Assembly: GCA_038230595.1 (NCBI GenBank)
Contig: JBBRMY010000098.1
Coordinates: 1 to 10,293, forward strand
Reading direction: 5' to 3'
From: JBBRMY01 sp038230595
GTDB lineage: Bacteria > Bacteroidota > Ignavibacteria > Tepidaquicellales > Tepidaquicellaceae
Length of the DNA stretch: 10,293 bases
Shown here piece by piece: positions 1 through 7,192 of this stretch (the stretch's first letter is position 1; every line of letters starts with the position of its first letter). Below the pieces are notes generated by a model, which was not told where the DNA came from, made no database searches, and saw only the letters and a list, made by a program, of their open reading frames with translations. A program made the position numbers and the translations under genes.

Positions 1-419
1 CAGTTGAAGGAATATCAGATGAAAATGCTGTGAACAGGATGAATACAAAAGCTAATCATATGGCATGGATAGCCGGAGCTATCACTGCTGCAAGATATGA
101 AATGGCTGAAGGGCTTGGAGTTGGCCTAAAGGCTAAATCACTTGAACTTTTTGAAGGACATTCAGGATTAAAAGAAAATGAAAAGTATCCTTCACTTTCA
201 GAAATTAAGAAAGACTGGGATGCAATTACACCTTTGCTGATGGAAAAGTTTTCAGAAGTAAGCACGGAAAAGCTTGATACAGAATTTGAAATGATGCCGG
301 GAGCAAAGATGACTTGGTATGATCTTTATTCTTTTATGATGTACCGCGAAGCAAATCACATGGGTCAAATGGCTTTATATAGAAGACTGATGGGCTACGA
401 TGCAATAAAGTATATGTAA
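1..419 (+). CDS. DinB-family protein, 3' part (5' end outside window)
   Basis: The reading frame is open from the left edge (first full codon at position 3), so the GTG at 30 is not the likely start and about 20-30 N-terminal residues are missing. The remaining 138 residues look like a DinB/DfsB four-helix bundle. An early helix carries 'NHMAWIAGAI' and a late helix carries 'EANHMGQMALYRRLMG', the H-x-GQ-x(4)-RR pattern near the C-terminus. The two histidines are candidate ligands of the divalent metal typical of this superfamily. Members include thiol-dependent transferases (bacillithiol or mycothiol) and many proteins of unknown substrate. The substrate cannot be told from this fragment. 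The protein should be cytoplasmic, as no signal or membrane segment is visible. No neighbour on this side of the window suggests a pathway. Confidence 0.8.
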   Translation, partial: VEGISDENAVNRMNTKANHMAWIAGAITAARYEMAEGLGVGLKAKSLELFEGHSGLKENEKYPSLSEIKKDWDAITPLLMEKFSEVSTEKLDTEFEMMPGAKMTWYDLYSFMMYREANHMGQMALYRRLMGYDAIKYM

Positions 420-437
420 GAAATGAATTATATCTTT

Positions 438-467
438 TCGGTTACGATACAGGAGCGTCATAACCGA
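438..467. repeat. Imperfect inverted repeat just after the DinB gene
   Basis: TCGGTTA at 438-444 pairs with TAACCGA at 461-467, and the pairing continues inward with one mismatch (445 against 460). The stem begins 18 bases after the DinB stop codon. It could end transcription, but no run of T follows, so an intrinsic terminator is weakly supported. It could also be one copy of a dispersed intergenic palindrome; copy number cannot be judged from this window. Confidence 0.45.
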
Positions 468-511
468 GACGATGTAATGAGAAATTCCCTCCCCTTTAAC
501 CAAAAACAAAA

Positions 512-673
512 AACCTTATTTTGCTTTATTCTACAACCTTAATAGAAAATAAAAGTATAATAGCGAACCTTATTACCTTATTTAGTAATAAGGTAATAAG
601 GTAATAAGGTAATAAGGTTGAATATTCTTACTAGCTATTTTCTATCAAGGTTAAAAAAAAACTGAATAAGGTT
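512..673. repeat. Nested inverted-repeat structure with internal TAATAAGG tandem repeat
   Basis: Three pairs of complementary arms are nested around 592. The outer pair is AACCTTATT at 512-520 with AATAAGGTT at 665-673. The middle pair is 535-551 with 636-652, matching 16 of 17 bases. The inner pair is the perfect 16-base AACCTTATTACCTTAT at 566-581 with its complement at 604-619. The apex and inner right arm hold four exact tandem copies of TAATAAGG (586-617), so the left arm can pair in more than one register. Unpaired stretches on the two sides have similar lengths (14 and 14 against 16 and 12). The rest of the gene-free region 420-774 shows no convincing coding sequence. The structure could be a MITE-like element, a cruciform, or part of an untranslated transcript. 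No transposase or target-site duplication is seen. Confidence 0.7.
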
Positions 674-774
674 AAAGCATGTTAAAAAATGTTTTTCACT
701 TTTCCAATTTTCAAATAAGATATGCTGCGATGCGGAATCGCCTAATCATGGGAAAAACAATATCGGGGGTGTTC

Positions 775-1560
775 TTAAAGCGCAAACGACAGCAGCAATC
801 TCATTTCAAGCTTTTCATATTCAACAAGATCCAGACTCTGACCTTCAATTTTTTTCAGAGATGTCAACTGAGGCAGGACAGTAAAATTTACGAACCAGTT
901 CTGCTCAGCATATGATAAAACAGGTCCTCCGAAAAGGGATGAGTGAATCAGATCACCTTTCACAAAAACATTGTGCTGACGCATTTCCAAGCCGGCGGAA
1001 AAATTATTTGTGATCGCGTGACTTAATCCAAATGAGTTCTCCTGCTTGAACTCAAGATCTGAAGGAAGTCCAAGATCCCACTCAGGTTCGGCAGTAATAT
1101 TCAATGCCAGTGTTGTATTGCCGATCTTTTTATCAAAAATAAGTTTTGTTTCAAGTTCTGCTCGGTCAACGTTGAGACTAAGCTCTCCATATAATCCAAA
1201 ACCGATTGAATTAGTGTAAGGATTTGAGACCTGATATTTCCATTCTGAAGAAAATCCCTGAAATTCAAAAAAAGTTTGCATGCTGCCGCTCTTATCAGTT
1301 TTTGTATTACTGAAGTTAAGATAAAATGCTGTCTGAAGTTTTTTGGATAAGCCTAATTCAAATTCAACTCGGTGATCTAATGCAGCGTAGTATCCTGAAT
1401 TCTTTCCCACTCTCGCTGTTGTCCATACTTCAAGGTCTCTGTGACCTTTGCTCAGGACATTACTTTGATATACATAATTAAATTTTCTTTCATCGGCTTT
1501 TGTATTTCCGGATATTAGTAAAGTACAGATAACGATTGCAAAAATAGTCTTAAATGTCAT
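775..1560 (-). CDS. Putative outer-membrane beta-barrel protein
   Basis: This 261-residue protein starts with a classical signal peptide (residues 1 to about 22, lysine then a hydrophobic core, possible cleavage after 'NTKA'). The mature part is rich in alternating polar and hydrophobic residues with many aromatics, for example 'QTAFYLNFSNTKT', 'IGFGLYGELSLNV' and 'NWFVNFTVLPQL'. It ends with the strand-like 'KLEMRLLLSFAL'. This pattern fits a barrel of about ten to twelve strands in the outer membrane. I do not recognise a named family, and transport or structural roles are both possible. The ATG at 1558-1560 is the natural start because it directly precedes the signal peptide. The gene diverges from the lipoprotein gene at 1710, and the two may share regulatory DNA at 1561-1709. 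Confidence 0.75.
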   Translation of the reverse strand: MTFKTIFAIVICTLLISGNTKADERKFNYVYQSNVLSKGHRDLEVWTTARVGKNSGYYAALDHRVEFELGLSKKLQTAFYLNFSNTKTDKSGSMQTFFEFQGFSSEWKYQVSNPYTNSIGFGLYGELSLNVDRAELETKLIFDKKIGNTTLALNITAEPEWDLGLPSDLEFKQENSFGLSHAITNNFSAGLEMRQHNVFVKGDLIHSSLFGGPVLSYAEQNWFVNFTVLPQLTSLKKIEGQSLDLVEYEKLEMRLLLSFAL

Positions 1561-1589
1561 TATTTAGTTTAATTTTAATATATTATAAC

Positions 1590-1612
1590 TTATTAAGACT
1601 TAATCTTAATAA
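1590..1612. promoter_or_regulatory. Palindrome in divergent intergenic region
   Basis: TTATTAAGA (1590-1598) is repeated inverted as TCTTAATAA (1604-1612) around a 5-base centre. The site is about 30 bases upstream of the barrel gene start and about 100 upstream of the lipoprotein gene. Its spacing is typical of a dimeric regulator's operator. The region is very A+T-rich, so chance is a real alternative. No promoter boxes could be assigned with confidence. Confidence 0.25.
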
Positions 1613-1709
1613 CAATATTAAAAATAATACATTTTCAGGGAATAATATTAGATAAAACATACTTTAACATTATATAAGCTGTTAATACTGAAAAACTAAA
1701 AGAAGTGAT

Positions 1710-2204
1710 ATGATAAGAGTACTTTTTGTGTTTTTAATGGGGATGCTTCTAATGTCCTGTCAGATAAAGAGCGGATCACAGAACGGTTCACAGACCCCTG
1801 CTGTTGATTCGGCAGCCGGCTTGAATAAAGCCTTATATGACGGAGTAGAAACTCAAAAGCTTGCAAAACTTCCTGATTATGAGATCATGTATAATAATAA
1901 TGACAGCAGAATGCAAAGAAATTTTACGATCTATATTAAGGATTATTCTGATGAAGCAATAATTGAGATCGTAGATCTGCTTTTGCTTAAAGGGAATAAG
2001 AATGATATAATGAGCATAAACTTTTTTGATGATAAAATTTCTGCAAAAAACTTTTCTGAGAATCAGTTCAATCCGGCAATATCGGAAAAAGAAAGGATGA
2101 GTTCATTTAGTCATTTTCTTTACAGCTTTAAATATGTTCCAAACGGAAGCCGAAACATTAGTAAAAATGTGAAAGGAGTGTGGGTAGTTATTAAAAATTA
2201 TTAA
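1710..2204 (+). CDS. Small putative lipoprotein of unknown function
   Basis: The 164-residue product has a short lipoprotein signal: 'MIRVLFVFLMGMLLMSC', with Cys17 as the likely lipidated residue. A Ser/Gly/Gln-rich linker follows (about residues 18-36), typical of a tether between membrane and globular domain. The remaining part (about 37-164) mixes helices and strands, including 'NFTIYIKDYSDEAIIEIVDLLL' in two overlapping pieces around residues 71-92, and 'GVWVVIKNY' at the C-terminus. I do not recognise the family. The ATG at 1710 is preceded by a weak AGAAG ribosome site. The protein should be anchored in the inner or outer membrane facing the periplasm. Its divergent neighbour is the barrel protein at 775-1560, which makes a shared cell-envelope role possible but unproven. 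Confidence 0.7.
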   Translation: MIRVLFVFLMGMLLMSCQIKSGSQNGSQTPAVDSAAGLNKALYDGVETQKLAKLPDYEIMYNNNDSRMQRNFTIYIKDYSDEAIIEIVDLLLLKGNKNDIMSINFFDDKISAKNFSENQFNPAISEKERMSSFSHFLYSFKYVPNGSRNISKNVKGVWVVIKNY

Positions 2205-2212
2205 CGATTTCA

Positions 2213-2255
2213 CGCAAAGCTCGCAAAGGCGCAAAGGTTTTCCTCAAAGGGGAAA
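2213..2255. repeat. CGCAAAG repeat cluster followed by a small hairpin
   Basis: CGCAAAG occurs three times at 2213-2219, 2222-2228 and 2230-2236, with spacing of 9 and 8 bases. The flank on the left reads TTTCA. A small stem follows: TTTCCTC (2239-2245) with GGGGAAA (2249-2255, one G-T pair) around AAA. The site lies between the convergent lipoprotein and VOC genes. Similar CGCAAAG-type clusters are commonly seen between genes in diverse bacterial genomes. The hairpin could help end transcription from either side but has no clear T-run. Confidence 0.5.
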
Positions 2256-2297
2256 TTGTGATAACCAGAACTAAACACTAACTGAGGCGGGTATTAA

Positions 2298-2684
2298 TCA
2301 AATCTCATAGGTGGTAATCTCAAGTTTATGCCCGTCAGGATCATTAAAATAAATTGAATAACATACTCCGTGATCTTCGAACCTGAATTTAATATCTTTT
2401 GATGTCAGGTAATCTTTGGCCATTTCAAAATTTTCCTTATCAACTCTGAACGCAAAATGTCTGACTGAATATCGGATCTCATCAGGCTTAATTTCTTTTT
2501 CTGTGAGATCTGCCTGAAATAATGCAAGCCCGGAACCATTTTCCGAAACAACAAATGCCGGCTCTCCTTCCCAGATTTCCTTATGAACATGCTTTAATCC
2601 AAGAACATCGGCATACCAGGCTATACTCTTATCAATATCCGTAACAGTTATTGCAATGTGATCAACTGTTTCTATTTTAAACAT
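2298..2684 (-). CDS. VOC-superfamily (glyoxalase/bleomycin-resistance-type) protein
   Basis: The 128-residue protein has the paired beta-alpha-beta-beta-beta modules of the vicinal oxygen chelate fold. It opens with 'VDHIAITVTDIDKSIAWY', then 'VLGLK'; the second module begins at 'RHFAFRV' and ends with 'FNDPDGHKLEITTYE'. His9, His76 and Glu122 fall where metal ligands are found in FosA- and glyoxalase-type members. Length is normal for a single-domain VOC protein. The metal and substrate are not readable from the sequence. Options include isomerase, lyase, resistance protein or dioxygenase-like activity. The ATG at 2682-2684 lies 3 bases after the stop of the upstream acyl-CoA synthetase-like gene, so the two are probably cotranscribed. 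No clear Shine-Dalgarno sequence precedes it, so translation may be coupled. A cytoplasmic location is expected. Confidence 0.88.
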   Translation of the reverse strand: MFKIETVDHIAITVTDIDKSIAWYADVLGLKHVHKEIWEGEPAFVVSENGSGLALFQADLTEKEIKPDEIRYSVRHFAFRVDKENFEMAKDYLTSKDIKFRFEDHGVCYSIYFNDPDGHKLEITTYEI

Positions 2685-2687
2685 GAT

Positions 2688-4349
2688 TTATTTTTTAAAT
2701 TGAATAGTTTTGAATTCTGAAAACAAATGCTTTGCCTTATTTCTCTGATACTTCCCTGTAGAAGTTACAGGAATTGAATTTGTAAAGACAACGACTTTTG
2801 GACATTTAAAAAAAGGAAGTGCTGATGAGCAATACTTTAAAATTCTATTTTTCATTTCCTCATTCTCTTTAACATTTTCTTTCAGCATTACAAGCGCACC
2901 CACCTCTTCTCCGTACCAGTCATTTTCGAAGCCGACTGCAATACCTGAAGTTATATCTTCACAGCTGCAAAGGACTTCATCAATTTCCAGAGTAGAAACA
3001 TTAACACCTCCTCTTATAATTAACTCTTTCAATCTGCCTGTAATAAAAAAATATTTATTCCCTTTTTCATCAAGCTTAAAAAAACCTTCATCCCCGCTTC
3101 GGAACCATCCGAATTCGAAAGTTATTCTGTTCACTTCTTCATTGTCATAATAATATTTCATTACGTTATGCCCTCGTATAACTATCTCCCCTTTTTCATT
3201 TTCATTCAATGCTGTACCAGATTCGTTTTGTATTTCCATGTCGTTACATTCAAGCGGAATACCAATGGACGGATATCCGAATTTATTCATCCATTTATAA
3301 TGATCTTCTTTAGAAAGATCCACAGGACAAAAACATGAGTAGCATGTAGTTTCAGAAAGTCCGTATCCATGAACTATTTTTAAACCGAATTTATTTTCAA
3401 AATTTCTTGCAAGTTCGCAGGTAAGCGGACCTGCTCCGCAGAGAATATGCGAGAACGTTTTCAGGTCAAATGATCTTATATCTTCTCCTGAATGAAGAAG
3501 GAATTGAAGCAGAGTTGGGACAACACTGACAACTTTTACATTATCTTCAGCTAATTTTTTGAAAAAGGTACCTGTCTGAAATTTCTGATTAAGGATAAGT
3601 GTACCGCCGTAAAACATAGTTGTCATTATTGTAACTACAGTTCCATTTACATGATGAATAGGAAGAACGCACATCATAGTATCTTTCTCATTAAGCCCAT
3701 GCCATTTATGGATATTATCTGCATCCGTCATTAAATTATACTGAGTAAGTACAACTCCTTTAGGATTACCCGTAGTTCCGGAAGTATAAACTATCATACT
3801 TTCAGTTTGAAGATCTACTTTTTGTTTTAAAATATTTTTAGTCAGATCTGTCTCTGATGGCAGTTTATAATCTAGCTTATCAAAATTTATTATTTCACCT
3901 GAATGCTTGATTGCATTCAGTTTAGAAGCGTACTCATTGCGCGTAAAAATAAGCCGGCTTTCCGAGTTTTCAAGGATATATTCTATTCTGCTTTCTTCTT
4001 CAGAAACATTAAGAGGAACTATAAATGCTCCGATAGCCCATGCAGCAAAATATAAAGCGACAGTATCAGAATGATTATGAGAATAAACAGCTACTCTGCT
4101 TTCGGGCTTTATCCCTTTTGATAAAAGAAAATTTGACAAAAAATAAACCCTTTCAATAAAAACAGAGTAATAATATGATACCGGTTCACCTTTTTCAGGA
4201 TAAAATTTCAAATAAACCTGCTCCCCATTATTCTTTCTTCTTAATTCTAAAAGCTCAAAAATATTTTTATAAGGTACGAACAGATAATTATTATCTTTAT
4301 CTGAAAGCCTGTGTGCGTTAATTATGTTTTTGTCTATATCGGGGTCCAT
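2688..4349 (-). CDS. AMP-forming acyl-CoA synthetase / adenylate-forming ligase
   Basis: This ANL-superfamily enzyme would activate a carboxylic acid with ATP to an acyl-adenylate and transfer it to CoA or another thiol. Residue numbers below count from the upstream in-frame TTG at 4358. The core motifs are present in order: the ATP-binding loop 'YTSGTTGNPKG' (191-201), 'PIHHVNG' (233-239), 'GYGLSETT' (331-338), 'WFRSGDEG' (418-425), the hinge 'TGRLKELIIRGG' (440-451), and the C-terminal 'TSTGKYQRNK' with the catalytic lysine at 536. I place the start at the ATG 4347-4349 (553 residues) rather than the TTG, because it is the first canonical start and the TTG adds only three residues. Length is normal for a standalone ligase. 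No carrier-protein gene is nearby, so acyl-CoA synthesis is more likely than NRPS loading. The chain length or substrate class is unknown. It is the first gene of a likely two-gene operon with the VOC gene. Confidence 0.92.
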   Translation of the reverse strand: MDPDIDKNIINAHRLSDKDNNYLFVPYKNIFELLELRRKNNGEQVYLKFYPEKGEPVSYYYSVFIERVYFLSNFLLSKGIKPESRVAVYSHNHSDTVALYFAAWAIGAFIVPLNVSEEESRIEYILENSESRLIFTRNEYASKLNAIKHSGEIINFDKLDYKLPSETDLTKNILKQKVDLQTESMIVYTSGTTGNPKGVVLTQYNLMTDADNIHKWHGLNEKDTMMCVLPIHHVNGTVVTIMTTMFYGGTLILNQKFQTGTFFKKLAEDNVKVVSVVPTLLQFLLHSGEDIRSFDLKTFSHILCGAGPLTCELARNFENKFGLKIVHGYGLSETTCYSCFCPVDLSKEDHYKWMNKFGYPSIGIPLECNDMEIQNESGTALNENEKGEIVIRGHNVMKYYYDNEEVNRITFEFGWFRSGDEGFFKLDEKGNKYFFITGRLKELIIRGGVNVSTLEIDEVLCSCEDITSGIAVGFENDWYGEEVGALVMLKENVKENEEMKNRILKYCSSALPFFKCPKVVVFTNSIPVTSTGKYQRNKAKHLFSEFKTIQFKK

Positions 4350-4448
4350 GAAGATCAAGTTTAAACAAAATAGTGAATAATTTTTTTTTATTATCTGTAA
4401 TTTAAAATCGTCAATAGGTATTTTAAAAGCACATCAAAACATTTTGTA

Positions 4449-6131
4449 ATGAAAAAGTATATACTTTTTATTTTATTGATCTCTCTGGCAGGGATTTCCT
4501 GCAGAAAGAATACAGTTTCGGACAGCAAGATATTTAATATAAATATCGGGACAGGTATTGAAACTCTTGAGCCTGTTATGTCAAATTCCTCAATGTCTAT
4601 CTGGGGAGTTACTATGGTAATGGAAGGTCTGGTTGCATTTGATAAGAATAACAAACTTCAGCCATTGATCGCTAAAAACTGGGACATATCGGAAGATGCT
4701 CTTACTTATACTTTTCATTTAAGAAATGATGTACAATTCCAGAATGATGAATGCTTTAAAGATGCAAAAGGTAAAGGCAGAAAAGTAATTGCACAGGATT
4801 TCAAGTATTGTCTTGAAAGAGTTAATGATCCGAAATCGAAGACAAGAGGTCAATGGGTTTTCAGAGATAAAATAAAAGGAACAAAAGAATTTATAGATAG
4901 CCGCTCGGGAAAGTCTTCATCACCTGTAAATGATATTTCAGGAATAAAAGCTGTGAATGATTCTACACTTCAGATCCAGCTTTACAATCCGTTTTCACCA
5001 TTCCTTTCATTGCTTACTATGACATATGCATTTGTTTATCCTAAGGAAGCAGTTGAATTTTACGGAGAAAAATTTGGTGAGAATCCTGTCGGCACCGGAC
5101 CATTTGAGTTTGTAAGCTGGGAGCATGATAAAGCAATGGTTCTTCAAAAAAATCCAACATACTGGCAAACCGATAATTCAGGACAAAAGCTGCCCTATCT
5201 GGATGGAGTAAATATTACTTTTACACAGTCATCAGAAACAGAATTTCTTGATTTTCAAAATGGTAAATATGATTATCATACTCCATCTTCGGAAACATAT
5301 GATGTGCTTACCGATGATTCAGGTAATCTAAAAGATGGTTCGAAAAATTATAAGCTGGTTAAGCAGCCATGGCTGCAGACAGTTTTCTTTGGAATGATGC
5401 AGGATAAAAGTCTGCCGGCAGGTAAGGCAAGTCCTTTTGTAAATAATAAAAAATTACGTCAGGCGATAAATTACGGAACGGATAAGGAAAAAATAGTAAG
5501 ATTTGTTTTGAAAGGACGCGGAGCAGCTGCGCTGAACGGACCGGTACCGCCGGGCATGCCGGGATTTAATCCGGCAATAAAAGGCTATCCTTTCGATAAA
5601 GAAAAAGCGAAAGAGATGCTTAAGGAAGCGGGATATCCGGGGGGTAAAGGATTATCATTAACGCTTGTCTGCGGCAATGAAGAGATTCAAAGATCCATAG
5701 CTATTGCATTTCAACAGCAGATGCTCGAACTCGGAATTGAAGTTAAGATAGAGCAGCTTCTTCAGGCGACATTAGTTTCAAAACAAGAAGGCGGAGAATT
5801 TCCATTCTGGAGAGCAAGCTGGGGAGCTGATTATTATGATGCAGAAAACTTTATGGCATTATTTTATTCAAAGAATATAACTCCGAACGGACCGAACAGA
5901 GTGGGTTATTCAAATCCTGAAGTTGATGATCTGTATATCAGATCCTTAAAAGAAACAGATGATGCAAAAAGAAATGAAATGTATGATAAGATGCAGACAA
6001 TAGTAACTGAAGATGCTGCCTGGCTGAACTTATATTATAATCAGCAGATATATCTTCTAAATAATAATATTGATGGTTTTTATATTGACGGATTGAATAT
6101 AATTAATCTGAAATATACGAAGAAGAAATGA
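4449..6131 (+). CDS. Oligopeptide/dipeptide-type ABC transporter substrate-binding lipoprotein
   Basis: The 560-residue product belongs to the SBP_bac_5 (DppA/OppA) family of extracytoplasmic solute-binding proteins. A lipoprotein signal ends at Cys18 ('LAGISC'). Family landmarks are 'YTFHLRNDVQF' (87-97), 'AQDFKYCLERV' (115-125), 'NPVGTGPFEFVSW' (212-224), 'KNPTYW' (234-239), 'LRQAINYGTDKEKIV' (336-350) and the late 'WGADYYDAENF' (458-468). Length matches the family. Peptides are the usual ligands, but members also bind nickel, heme or sugars, so the ligand is open. No permease or ATPase gene is within the window on either side, so it is an orphan here or its transporter is elsewhere. The start has no clear Shine-Dalgarno sequence. 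Upstream, 4350-4448 is divergent with the ligase gene and contains a run of nine T (4381-4389). Three strong hairpins follow the stop codon. Confidence 0.92.
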   Translation: MKKYILFILLISLAGISCRKNTVSDSKIFNINIGTGIETLEPVMSNSSMSIWGVTMVMEGLVAFDKNNKLQPLIAKNWDISEDALTYTFHLRNDVQFQNDECFKDAKGKGRKVIAQDFKYCLERVNDPKSKTRGQWVFRDKIKGTKEFIDSRSGKSSSPVNDISGIKAVNDSTLQIQLYNPFSPFLSLLTMTYAFVYPKEAVEFYGEKFGENPVGTGPFEFVSWEHDKAMVLQKNPTYWQTDNSGQKLPYLDGVNITFTQSSETEFLDFQNGKYDYHTPSSETYDVLTDDSGNLKDGSKNYKLVKQPWLQTVFFGMMQDKSLPAGKASPFVNNKKLRQAINYGTDKEKIVRFVLKGRGAAALNGPVPPGMPGFNPAIKGYPFDKEKAKEMLKEAGYPGGKGLSLTLVCGNEEIQRSIAIAFQQQMLELGIEVKIEQLLQATLVSKQEGGEFPFWRASWGADYYDAENFMALFYSKNITPNGPNRVGYSNPEVDDLYIRSLKETDDAKRNEMYDKMQTIVTEDAAWLNLYYNQQIYLLNNNIDGFYIDGLNIINLKYTKKK

Positions 6132-6142
6132 GAAAGCTTTTT

Positions 6143-6179
6143 AATTCTCTTTACCAAACTCTGTTTGGTAAAGAGAATT
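6143..6179. terminator. Perfect 17-bp hairpin after the binding-protein gene
   Basis: Seventeen bases at 6143-6159 pair perfectly with 6163-6179 around a TCT loop. The stem begins 12 bases after the stop codon of the binding-protein gene and is preceded by a T-run (6138-6142) which, read on the minus strand as A, flanks the stem. The apex CCAAACTCTGTTTGG (6154-6168) recurs in complement at 6235-6249. It lies between convergent genes and may serve both directions; the missing 3' T-run on the plus strand argues for a repeat element as the alternative. Confidence 0.55.
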
Positions 6180-6185
6180 GGGAGT

Positions 6186-6219
6186 CGAAACTCCGTTTCG
6201 ACAGCGAAACGGAGTTTCG
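6186..6219. repeat. Perfect 15-bp hairpin made of two mini-palindromes
   Basis: CGAAACTCCGTTTCG (6186-6200) pairs with CGAAACGGAGTTTCG (6205-6219) around ACAG. Each arm is itself a six-pair mini-hairpin (CGAAAC with GTTTCG), so this DNA can fold either as one long stem or as two short ones. Its core differs from the neighbouring CCAAAC...GTTTGG units by paired changes that keep the stem. Confidence 0.65.
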
Positions 6220-6228
6220 CTAACAAGT

Positions 6229-6255
6229 TCCGTCCCAAACAGAGTTTGGGACGGA
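6229..6255. repeat. Perfect 12-bp hairpin before the methyltransferase stop
   Basis: TCCGTCCCAAAC (6229-6240) pairs with GTTTGGGACGGA (6244-6255) around AGA. The core CCAAACAGAGTTTGG at 6235-6249 is the exact reverse complement of the core of the first hairpin at 6154-6168. It sits 17 bases from the stop codon of the minus-strand methyltransferase gene and could act as its terminator. Confidence 0.6.
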
Positions 6256-6271
6256 TATCAATACTACTAAC

Positions 6272-7114
6272 TCAAATTCCGGCCTTAACAAGTGTGATCC
6301 ACCCTGATTCAGGATTGCGGTAAGGTTCGGGCCAACCGGTTCTTTCTTTTTGAACTTCAGTCATCTGCACTCTTTCAGGATCTTTATATCCTATTTCTGA
6401 AAGCAAATTCATAAAATACTCCGGTGCATAAGATTCTACAAAATCCAGTCCCACAGATTCTTTTATCTTACCGAATACATCTAAACCAAATTTTCTGTTC
6501 GATTCATGTATATCATCATAATTTAAAAGAAAATCACACGCTAATGAGGTATTCTTATTGAAGAAATATTCCAGGATATATTTCAGATCAACTTCCTTTA
6601 AATAATAAGTTATTCCTTCCATTATAAGAAGTGTCTGTTCTTCAGGCTTCCACCCTGCTTTTAACAGACGGCTTTCCAGCTCTGCTATATTTGTTATATC
6701 GCTTTTCACAAAGTGAATATTTCTCAGCCTATCTTTAAACATTTTTTTTATATCTATCTCTTTTTCCTGCATCAAAAACTTATCAACATCAAAAATAGCA
6801 GCATGAGGGAATAATGAAGCAAGCTCAATTGATAAAGGAGCAATACCTGCAGCCAGAATAATTACCTGTGCACTTATTTTCTTTGCTTTGCATTGTTCGA
6901 GAAAGCTTACAGCGCTTTGTCTCATAAAGTATTTTCTGTTAGTGACTGACTGAGTGTGCATGTAATTTTCCTCGTCAGAAAATAGTTTTAATATTGTATT
7001 CCCTTCGCTGAGATCGATAGAATCCATGTATTCACTAACTTCTGTTGATTTCCAGATGTTATTGTTCGTCCAGTTAAGCACAAGAGCAGATGTTGCAGAA
7101 ATCTCAATCTCCAT
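6272..7114 (-). CDS. Class I SAM-dependent methyltransferase, LCM-like
   Basis: The 280-residue protein resembles the leucine carboxyl methyltransferase (LCM, PF04072-type) branch of Rossmann methyltransferases. An N-terminal helical cap carries 'NRKYFMRQSAVSFLEQC' (59-75). The SAM-binding region 'VIILAAGIAPLSIELA' (84-99) stands in place of the glycine-rich motif I. The acidic 'IFDVD' (107-111) ends strand 2, 'SDI' is at 138-140, and 'LLIMEGITYYL' (162-172) is the family's typical motif. In this branch eukaryotic members methylate protein C-terminal carboxylates, and bacterial ones act mostly on unknown small molecules. The substrate is not known here. The ATG at 7112-7114 is the first start in frame. 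The gene is transcribed alone, facing the binding-protein gene across three hairpins and diverging from the plus-strand genes beginning near 7172. A cytoplasmic location is expected. Confidence 0.82.
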   Translation of the reverse strand: MEIEISATSALVLNWTNNNIWKSTEVSEYMDSIDLSEGNTILKLFSDEENYMHTQSVTNRKYFMRQSAVSFLEQCKAKKISAQVIILAAGIAPLSIELASLFPHAAIFDVDKFLMQEKEIDIKKMFKDRLRNIHFVKSDITNIAELESRLLKAGWKPEEQTLLIMEGITYYLKEVDLKYILEYFFNKNTSLACDFLLNYDDIHESNRKFGLDVFGKIKESVGLDFVESYAPEYFMNLLSEIGYKDPERVQMTEVQKERTGWPEPYRNPESGWITLVKAGI

Positions 7115-7134
7115 ATAATAAATTAATTTTCTAC

Positions 7135-7152
7135 TTAAAATAATTATTTTAA
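7135..7152. promoter_or_regulatory. 18-bp perfect palindrome in divergent intergenic region
   Basis: TTAAAATAATTATTTTAA is a perfect palindrome located 21 bases upstream of the methyltransferase start and upstream of the plus-strand genes. It contains only A and T, so chance is a serious alternative. Its central placement in a 57-78 base divergent gap fits an operator. Confidence 0.25.
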
Positions 7153-7192
7153 TTCAGGTTTTCTATGTGATTTGAAATTTATATTTAACCAC

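Noticed and set aside
30..419. DinB gene starting at the GTG at 30
   Set aside because: The frame stays open to the window edge and the DinB fold needs more N-terminal sequence.
586..617. Possible CRISPR or coding repeat
   Set aside because: The unit is only 8 bases, the copies are directly adjacent without spacers, and no cas genes are present.
679..915. Plus-strand open frame of 78 codons
   Set aside because: It overlaps the 3' end of the barrel gene on the other strand, is basic and low-complexity, and has no family features.
4381..4389. Run of nine T as an intrinsic terminator
   Set aside because: No stem precedes it and it lies between divergent gene starts.
4391..4654. Minus-strand open frame of 87 codons
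   Set aside because: It covers the promoter gap and the signal-peptide end of the binding-protein gene, which is clearly coding on the plus strand.
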